Shown here one piece after another: positions 58,149 through 64,000 of a DNA stretch of 64,000 nt. The notes beneath the pieces were generated by a model, which was given only the letters and a program-made list of their open reading frames with translations, was not told the origin of the DNA and did not search any database. Source of the DNA: Pseudomonas_T sp032052615 (GTDB lineage: Bacteria; Pseudomonadota; Gammaproteobacteria; Pseudomonadales; Pseudomonadaceae); assembly GCA_032052615.1 (NCBI GenBank), contig DAMBWF010000002.1, forward strand, positions 62,001-126,000. The letters are read 5' to 3'. The first letter of the stretch is position 1. Every line of letters starts with the position of its first letter. The position numbers and the translations under genes are program-made.

Positions 58149-59057
58149 GTGAACATGTGCCGCCCGATCCTCTCGCTGTGCCTCTGCGCCGCGCTCGCGT
58201 TCGCCCAACCCGTCGGCGCCGCCGCCAAGGCCGCTCCGGCGGTGCAGGAGCTGGCCTCCGGCAGCGCCCTGCTGGTGGACTTGCAGACCGGCAAGACCCT
58301 CTATTCCAGCAACCCCGACCGGGTGGTGCCGATCGCCTCGGTGACCAAGCTGATGTCGGCCATCGTCACCCTCGACGCCAACCAGCCCCTGGACGAATCG
58401 CTGGCCGTCGACATCCGGGGCGTCAGCCAGATGCGCGGCGTGTACTCCCGGGTGCGCCTGGGCAGCGAGATCAGCCGGCGGGAAATGCTCCTGCTGATGC
58501 TGATGTCCTCGGAGAACCGCGCCGCCGCCAGCCTCGCCCAGCACTACCCGGGCGGCGTGCCGGCGTTCGTCGCGGCGATGAACGCCAAGGCCAAGGCCCT
58601 GGGCATGCGCCACACCCGCTACGTGGAGCCCACCGGCCTGTCGGAAGAGAACGTGTCCAGCGCCGAGGACCTGGTGGTCCTGCTCAAGGTCTTGCACAAG
58701 TACCCGTTGATCGAGAAATTCAGCACCACCCGCGAGCAGACCGTGGCCTTTCGCAAGCCCACCTACACCTTGGGCTTTCGCAACACCAACCACCTGGTGC
58801 AGAAGGCCGACTGGGACATCCAGCTGACCAAGACCGGCTACACCGACAAGGCCGGCCATTGCCTGGTGATGCGCACCATGATGGCCAAGCGGCCGGTGGC
58901 CTTCGTGGTGTTGGACGCCTTCGGCAAGTACACCCACATGGCCGACGCCACCCGCCTGCGTCGTTGGCTGGAAACCGGCCAGGTGACCCCGATCCCGCCG
59001 GCGGCGAAGAGCTACAAGCAGCAGAAGAGCCTGGCCCGCACCGCGTCGCGCACCTGA
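58149..59057 (+). CDS. pbpG: D-alanyl-D-alanine endopeptidase (PBP7-like)
   Basis: 302 residues from the GTG at 58149 (AGGTGA upstream; ATG at 58155 is possible). Signal peptide, then an S11 penicillin-binding fold: SVTK (catalytic Ser, Lys), SSEN, and KTGYT. No C-terminal membrane helix is seen, in line with PBP7/8. Cleaves peptidoglycan cross-links in the periplasm. The 59058-59278 gap after it shows no gene. Confidence 0.93.
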   Translation: MNMCRPILSLCLCAALAFAQPVGAAAKAAPAVQELASGSALLVDLQTGKTLYSSNPDRVVPIASVTKLMSAIVTLDANQPLDESLAVDIRGVSQMRGVYSRVRLGSEISRREMLLLMLMSSENRAAASLAQHYPGGVPAFVAAMNAKAKALGMRHTRYVEPTGLSEENVSSAEDLVVLLKVLHKYPLIEKFSTTREQTVAFRKPTYTLGFRNTNHLVQKADWDIQLTKTGYTDKAGHCLVMRTMMAKRPVAFVVLDAFGKYTHMADATRLRRWLETGQVTPIPPAAKSYKQQKSLARTASRT

Positions 59058-59278
59058 AGGGCGTTGCGTCGCCGGTCCGCCGCGCCGGGTCCTTGGAAAG
59101 CCCGCCCGCTTCGCCATCCCCGGCGCGGCAAGGCGGCCGGGCGAAGGCTCCACGACTCCCGGGCTGAGTCATTACGCCGCCGAGAATCCGCTTTACCGGA
59201 GCGAGGCGGCTCGCTAAGGTCGCCCGCGTCACGGTCGCCCGTCCCGGGCGGCCGCCCCGCCACGGAAGGTTTCGCTCG

Positions 59279-61153
59279 ATGGCCCGCTTCTTCCCCGTTC
59301 GTTCCCAGTGCCGTTTCGATACCCCCGGCGAGCGCCGTTTCGCCGAACGCCTGGAAAAACTGCTCGAAGACGATTACCTCTGCTGGAGCAACGTCCCGGT
59401 CGGCCCCAAGGCGCGCTACCCCGACTTCGTCGTGCTGCACCCCAAGCGCGGCCTGCTGGTCCTCGAGGTCAAGGACTGGAAGCTCGCCACCCTCCAGTCG
59501 ATGACCCATGGTCAGGCGACCCTGCACACCGCCAACGGCCTCAAGACCGTCACCAACCCCCTGACCCAGGCCCGCGCCTACGCGCTGGAAGTGGTGCTCG
59601 CCCTGCAGAAGGACCCGCTGCTCCGGCAGGACAAGGAATCGCCGCGCCCGGGCGAGGTGATCATGCCCTGGGGCTGGGGCGTGGTCCTCACCCACATCAC
59701 CCGCCGCCAGTTCGAGCAGACCGACCTGGCCGAGGTGCTCGACCCGCAACGCGTCCTGTTCCAGGACGAAATGACCGAAAGCGCCGACCCGGAGGCCTTC
59801 CAGCAGCGCCTGTGGGGCATGTTCCCCCATGTGTTCCCCTGCGCGCTGAGCCTGCCCCAGCTCGATCGGGTGCGCTACCACCTCTATCCCGAGGTGCGGG
59901 TCAACCAGCAGACCGGCCAGTTCGGCCTGTTCGCCGAGGCCGAGGCGCCGATCCCCAGCCTGATCAAGGTGATGGACCTGCAGCAGGAGCAACTGGCCCG
60001 CTCCCTTGGCGAGGGCCACCGGGTCATCCATGGCGCCGCCGGCAGCGGCAAGACCATGATCCTCGGCTACCGCTGCGCGCAATTGGCCCAGGTCTCGCCC
60101 AAGCCGATCCTGGTGCTCTGCTACAACAAGTCCCTGGCGGGCCGCCTGCGCCAGGTGATGGAGGAAAAGGGCCTGGGCGAAAAGGTCAGCGTGCGCAATT
60201 TCCACGCCTGGTGCTCCGACATGCTCACCGCCTACCACCTCGACAAGCCCAACCCGCGCCTGCCAGTCGGGCAAAAGATGGAGCAGCTCATCCAGTTCAC
60301 CATCGACGGCGTCGAGCGCGGGCAGATTCCCCGGGCGCAGTATTCCGCCGTGCTGATCGACGAGGGCCACGACTTCGCCCCCGAGTGGTTCAAGCTGGTG
60401 GTGCAGATGGTCGACCCCGCCACCAACGCCCTGCTGGTGCTTTATGACGATGCCCAGTCCATCTACCGGGGCAAGGGCGGTAAGAAGGGGCTCGACTTCA
60501 GCTTCGCCAGTGTCGGCATCCAGGCCCAGGGCCGCACCACGATCCTCAAGCTGAACTACCGCAACACCGTGGAAGTGCTCTCGGTCGCCCGCGCCTTCGC
60601 CATGGAGCTGCTGGCCGGCCGCGACGCCGGAGAAGACGGGGTACCCCTCGTCGCCCCCGAAAGCGCCGGGCGCCGGGGCGCCTTCCCCGAACTGATCCGC
60701 TGCGACGGCGCCTGGCGGGAGTGGGAGTGCCTGGCCACCCATATCCGCGACGAACAGGGCAACGGCCGCGCCCTCAGCGACATGGCCATCCTCTACCGCA
60801 GCGACGCCCAGGCCCGCGTCGCCGAGCAGGCCCTGGAACGGGCCGGCATTCCCTACGCCTCCGGCCTGAGCGCCAAGGGGCGCGGCGAACTCTACGGCCC
60901 CGAGGACAGCGTGAAACTGGTCAGCATGCACTCCAGCAAGGGCCTGGAATTCGGCCTGGTGCTGATCCCCGGCCTTGGTGAGATGCCCAAGGCGGGCGAG
61001 GCGGAAGCGGACGAGGCGCGCCTGCTGTACGTGGCGATGACCCGGGCCATCGACCGCCTGGTGATGACTTACCAAGAGCCCTCGGACTTCACGCGGCGGG
61101 TGCAGGCGGCCATCGGGGGCGCGCGGGAGAGCCTGGCCCGGGCGTTCGCCTGA
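59279..61153 (+). CDS. NERD-domain UvrD-like DNA helicase
   Basis: 624 residues. N-terminal NERD nuclease-related domain (ERRFAERLEKLLEDDYLCWSNVPVG, YPDFVVLHPKRGLLVLEVKDW, with D...ExK in place), then a superfamily-1 helicase: Walker A IHGAAGSGKTM, NFHAWCSDM, Walker B VLIDEGHDF, LKLNYRNT, SSKGLEF and AMTRAIDRL. Roles of such proteins are unclear; repair or defence have both been proposed. It is not part of the P. aeruginosa order that I recall for this stretch. Confidence 0.92.
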   Translation: MARFFPVRSQCRFDTPGERRFAERLEKLLEDDYLCWSNVPVGPKARYPDFVVLHPKRGLLVLEVKDWKLATLQSMTHGQATLHTANGLKTVTNPLTQARAYALEVVLALQKDPLLRQDKESPRPGEVIMPWGWGVVLTHITRRQFEQTDLAEVLDPQRVLFQDEMTESADPEAFQQRLWGMFPHVFPCALSLPQLDRVRYHLYPEVRVNQQTGQFGLFAEAEAPIPSLIKVMDLQQEQLARSLGEGHRVIHGAAGSGKTMILGYRCAQLAQVSPKPILVLCYNKSLAGRLRQVMEEKGLGEKVSVRNFHAWCSDMLTAYHLDKPNPRLPVGQKMEQLIQFTIDGVERGQIPRAQYSAVLIDEGHDFAPEWFKLVVQMVDPATNALLVLYDDAQSIYRGKGGKKGLDFSFASVGIQAQGRTTILKLNYRNTVEVLSVARAFAMELLAGRDAGEDGVPLVAPESAGRRGAFPELIRCDGAWREWECLATHIRDEQGNGRALSDMAILYRSDAQARVAEQALERAGIPYASGLSAKGRGELYGPEDSVKLVSMHSSKGLEFGLVLIPGLGEMPKAGEAEADEARLLYVAMTRAIDRLVMTYQEPSDFTRRVQAAIGGARESLARAFA

Positions 61154-61335
61154 GGCGGAGAGCGGGCATCGCCCGCCGAGGCGAGCCCTTCGACGCCTCG
61201 ACAAGGGGCAGCGAACGGGCGCGAAGCCCCGGAATCGCCTCCGAACCCGAGGGGAACGCGCCGGGCCGCCGCGTTTGCCACCCCAGTCGCCCGACTGCTA
61301 CGGTGACCCCTTCGACGAATAAGGAGGCTCGCCGA

Positions 61336-61977
61336 ATGGCTGAAGGAAAAGGCGGCATCGACACCGTGGTGTTCGACCTCGGCGGGGTTCTGATCGACTG
61401 GAACCCTCGTCACCTCTACCGCAAGGTCTTCGCTGGAGACGAACCGGCCATGGAGACCTTCCTCGCCCAGGTGTGCAACGCCGCCTGGAATGAGCGCCAG
61501 GACCAGGGACGCCCCTGGGCGGAGGCCATCGCCGAGGCGGTCGCCCGGCATCCCCAGCATGAGGCCCACATCCGCGCCTACCGGACGCGTTGGCAGGAGA
61601 TGCTGGGCGGCGCGCTGGACGGCACCGTCCGCGTGCTGAACGAACTGGCCGAAGAGGGCCTGCGCTTGCTGGCGCTGACGAACTGGTCGGCCGAGACTTT
61701 CCATTTCGCCGAGGAGCGCTTCGCCTTCCTGGACAGGTTTGACGGCGTGGTGGTGTCGGGCCGGGAAGGGGTGATGAAACCCGACCCGGCGATTTTCCAC
61801 CTGCTGATTCGCCGGTACGGAGTCGACCCGGTCCGGGCGGTCTTCGTCGACGACGTGCAGAAGAACGTCGACGCCGCCGTCGCCCAGGGGCTGCGCGGCA
61901 TCCGTTTCCTCGACAGCGCCCAGCTCCGCCGCGACCTGCGGCGTCTCGGGGTGCCCGTCGCGCCAGACGAGGCGTGA
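61336..61977 (+). CDS. HAD-like hydrolase (subfamily IA)
   Basis: 213 residues: VVFDLGGVLIDWNPRHLYRKVF (nucleophile Asp), LLALTNWSAETF, GREGVMKPDPAIFHLL (Lys) and AVFVDDVQKNVDAA (acid Asp pair). Substrate unknown; related enzymes act on sugar phosphates or FMN. AAGGAGG precedes the ATG at 61336. Its stop overlaps the NUDIX remnant by four bases. Confidence 0.92.
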   Translation: MAEGKGGIDTVVFDLGGVLIDWNPRHLYRKVFAGDEPAMETFLAQVCNAAWNERQDQGRPWAEAIAEAVARHPQHEAHIRAYRTRWQEMLGGALDGTVRVLNELAEEGLRLLALTNWSAETFHFAEERFAFLDRFDGVVVSGREGVMKPDPAIFHLLIRRYGVDPVRAVFVDDVQKNVDAAVAQGLRGIRFLDSAQLRRDLRRLGVPVAPDEA

Positions 61978-62378
61978 GCGAGGCCGACCTGACCGACCGT
62001 CATCAAGCGGGTACAGGCCCTGGCCGGCTCGCCTACGGCAAGGACCTGCTCGACAGGGAGCGCCAGGAGGAGGTGGCGCGCGCGGCGGGTGGACACAGCC
62101 TGTGGCGGATCGTCGAACGGCGCCCGGACGCGAAGGCCACCCGACGCCCAAGGTGGACGCGCGGGCCGCTAGGGTCGAGGACGGACGCGTCTTGCTGGCG
62201 CGGGAGCGGAACAACGGCCGCTGGACCTGCCGGGCGGCTTCGCCGATCGACCTGTCCCCGGCGCAGAACGTCGTTCAGGAATTCGCGAGGAAGCGGGCTG
62301 GAAGTGAGCGTCCAGCGCCTGTACGCCGTGTGCCATAAGGCCAGGGTGCCCTTCAGGCCCGATCCAAGGGACTTTTAA
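61974..62378 (+). pseudogene. Frameshifted NUDIX hydrolase remnant
   Basis: Pieces of one NUDIX protein appear in successive frames. In the first: LAYGKDLLDRERQEEVAR (the N-terminal NUDIX_N type). In another: HPTPKVDARAARVEDGRVLLARERNNGRWT. An LPGGFAD piece is in a third frame. DLSPAQNVVQE is back in the second, and SGLEVSVQRLYAV...PDPRDF is in the first. The NUDIX box itself is broken by at least two shifts. The original gene presumably formed an operon with the HAD gene (ATGA overlap). The 62379-62633 stretch after it holds nothing I can assign. Confidence 0.8.
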
Positions 62379-62633
62379 AGGCTCTATTTCTCTGCGTACG
62401 CGCGACGAAGCGCCGCCCCCGGCCCGGAGACCACGGCTTTCGCCCTTGACCGGTTGCCCCCGCTCTGCACGGGCGTCGAGGCCCTCGAACGGGCGTGGAA
62501 TGCCCGCGTCCCCGGGTCGCCCGACCTGGTTCGATTGACCCGGCTGGCCGGCTGGCGTCCCGCAATCACCTGTCCGCGCCAGCGTGACGGGCAACGGCCC
62601 TCGGACGACGGGGGCCGTCCCTCCAGGGACCGC

Positions 62634-63443
62634 TTATTTCCGGGCGTTGCGCACGCCCTCGGCCAGTTGCCGGCACAGGCCGAGCACGCCGTCGACCGCC
62701 TCGGCCGGGTGCTTCGCCTCGGCGATCCGGTCGATCAGCGCCGAGCCCACCACCACGCCGTCGGCGAGACGGGCGACGGTGGCGGCGTGTTCCGGGGTGC
62801 GGATGCCGAAGCCGATGGCCACCGGCAGGTCGGTGTGGCGCTTGAGCCGCGCCACCGCTTGCTCGACGTGTTCCAGGGTAGCGGAACCGGCGCCGGTGAC
62901 CCCGGCCACCGAGACGTAGTAGACGAACCCGGAGCTGCCGTCGAGCACCTTGGGCAGGCGCCGGTCGTCGGTGGTCGGGGTGGTCAGGCGGATGAAATCC
63001 AGTCCGGCGGCCTGGGCCGGGTCGCACAGGTCGGCGTTGTGCTCCGGCGGCAGGTCCACCACGATCAGGCCGTCGACTCCGGCTTCCCGGGCGTCCTTCA
63101 CGAAGCGCGGCACGCCGTAGCGGTGGATCGGGTTGAAATAGCCCATCAGCACCAGCGGGGTGGTGGTGTCGCCCTGGCGGAAGTCGCGGACCATCTCCAG
63201 GGTCTTGGCCAGGTCCTGCTTGCCGGCCAGGGCGCGGAGGTTGGCGAGCTGGATCGCCGGGCCGTCGGCCATGGGGTCGGTGAACGGCATGCCCAGCTCG
63301 ATCACGTTGGCGCCGGCCGCGGGCAGGCCCTTGAGGATCGCCAGGGACGTGGCGTAGTCCGGGTCGCCGGCGGTGACGAAGGTCACCAGGGCCGCGCGGC
63401 CCTGCTGGTTCAGCTCGGCGAAACGGGTCTGCAAGCGGCTCAT
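62634..63443 (-). CDS. trpA: Tryptophan synthase alpha chain
   Basis: 269 residues: FVTAGDPDYATSLAIL, IELGMPFTDPMADGPAIQLANLRAL (catalytic Glu, Asp), LVLMGYFNPIHRYG, IVVDLPPEH, GFVYYVSVAGVTG, VAIGFGIRTPEHA. Converts indole-3-glycerol phosphate to indole for the beta chain. It overlaps trpB by four bases. Confidence 0.97.
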   Translation of the reverse strand: MSRLQTRFAELNQQGRAALVTFVTAGDPDYATSLAILKGLPAAGANVIELGMPFTDPMADGPAIQLANLRALAGKQDLAKTLEMVRDFRQGDTTTPLVLMGYFNPIHRYGVPRFVKDAREAGVDGLIVVDLPPEHNADLCDPAQAAGLDFIRLTTPTTDDRRLPKVLDGSSGFVYYVSVAGVTGAGSATLEHVEQAVARLKRHTDLPVAIGFGIRTPEHAATVARLADGVVVGSALIDRIAEAKHPAEAVDGVLGLCRQLAEGVRNARK

Positions 63444-64000
63444 ATGTGCTCTTCCTGTTCGTCGTAGTGGTGCATGACGGTCTGCATGTCCTTGTCGCCG
63501 CGGCCGGACAGGTTGACCACCATCAGGTGGTCGCGGGGCAGGGTCGGGGCGCGCTTGAAGACTTCGGCCAGGGCGTGTGACGACTCCAGCGCCGGGATGA
63601 TGCCCTCCAGGCGGCAGCACTGGTGGAAAGCGGCGAGGGCTTCGTCGTCGGTGATGGCGGTGTACTCGACCCGGCCGATGTCGTGCAGCCAGGCGTGCTC
63701 GGGGCCGATGCCGGGGTAGTCGAGGCCGGCGGAGATGGAGTGGGCGTCGACGATCTGGCCGTCCGGGTCCTGCAACAGGAAAGTGCGGTTGCCGTGGAGC
63801 ACCCCCGGCACGCCGCCGTTCAGGCTGGCCGCGTGCTTGCCGCTGTCGATGCCGTGGCCGGCGGCTTCCACGCCGACGATCTGCACGCGGGCGTCGTCGA
63901 GGAACGGATGGAACAGACCCATGGCGTTGGAGCCGCCGCCGATGCAGGCGACCAGGGTGTCCGGCAGGCGGCCTTCCTTCTCGGCCAATTGCTCGCGGGT
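63440..64000 (-). CDS. trpB: Tryptophan synthase beta chain, C-terminal part (cut by window edge)
   Basis: The frame is open to the window edge, giving about 186 C-terminal residues: PDTLVACIGGGSNAMGLF (PLP phosphate site), NRTFLLQDPDGQIVDAHSISAGLDYPGIGPEH, ALESSHALAEVF and VVNLSGRGDKDM. Joins L-serine and indole to tryptophan. The N-terminal part lies to the right of the window. Confidence 0.97.
   Translation of the reverse strand, partial: TREQLAEKEGRLPDTLVACIGGGSNAMGLFHPFLDDARVQIVGVEAAGHGIDSGKHAASLNGGVPGVLHGNRTFLLQDPDGQIVDAHSISAGLDYPGIGPEHAWLHDIGRVEYTAITDDEALAAFHQCCRLEGIIPALESSHALAEVFKRAPTLPRDHLMVVNLSGRGDKDMQTVMHHYDEQEEHI

Noticed and set aside
59012..61204. Minus-strand frame of 730 codons over the NERD helicase gene
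   Set aside because: The helicase frame contains all superfamily-1 motifs; the antisense frame has none.

Overview
The window is a chromosomal segment of a GC-rich Pseudomonas close to the P. aeruginosa group. From about 34.0 kb to the right end it follows the gene order next to the replication origin of P. aeruginosa: lptA/plsC, gmhB, glyS, glyQ, tag, a lauroyl-acyltransferase, a PilZ protein, a YhhQ transporter, a TPR protein, trkA, rsmB, fmt, def, a LysM protein, dprA, tsaC, qor, hemF, aroE, plcB and, after a variable stretch, trpA and trpB. In that order gyrB should lie immediately left of lptA. Instead there are at least 34 kb of visibly less GC-rich accessory DNA.

Bases 1-34000 are best read as most of a Tn7-like transposon. 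The evidence is a Tn7-left-end-like terminus at base 34000, with three same-orientation TnsB-like repeats inside it, and next to it a strong terminator that probably belonged to gyrB. A C-terminal gene fragment at the left edge sits where the end of a tns operon would be. Order of the cargo: a small-protein gene and a phosphoethanolamine-lipid A transferase (0.9-2.9 kb); a zinc-ribbon protein, CzcD and a DUF3147 protein (3.3-5.2 kb); a DUF2790 protein with a structured, terminator-containing leader (5.2-5.7 kb); CzcR/CzcS (6.2-8.3 kb); a secreted small protein (9.2 kb); a GtrA / GT2 / ArnT-like GT-C operon (9.5-12.3 kb); a LysR regulator and an OprO/P-type porin (12.6-15.1 kb); a P1B-4 ATPase and a second DUF2790 protein (15.1-17.7 kb); CzcCBA (17.8-23.6 kb); an OprD porin (24.0 kb); a 49-residue Cys/His protein, an orphan CzcR paralogue and two hypothetical genes (25.5-27.6 kb). 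At the right end lies a likely defence block: an uncharacterised two-gene unit with a PD-(D/E)XK-like motif (27.8-29.7 kb), divergent from an IetA/IetS ATPase-subtilase pair (30.0-33.5 kb).

The metal part looks like one regulon. Eight promoters carry the same block: a TGACRRAATTGTAATT-like box, a TCAY motif, a GWTA motif and a -10 element, with the box-to--10 distance 41 nt in six of eight. They control eptA, both DUF2790 genes, the 9.2 kb small gene, the gtrA/GT2/arnT operon, czcCBA, oprD and the 49-residue protein. CzcR is the obvious candidate activator. Metal efflux, a porin change and envelope-lipid/LPS modification would then switch on together.

The core part is mostly ordinary housekeeping DNA. 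Points of note are diverged tandem repeats at 55.1-55.7 kb, a frameshifted NUDIX pseudogene at 62 kb, direct repeats between a divergent SDR gene and an AraC gene, and a NERD-helicase gene among genes that differ from the P. aeruginosa arrangement.
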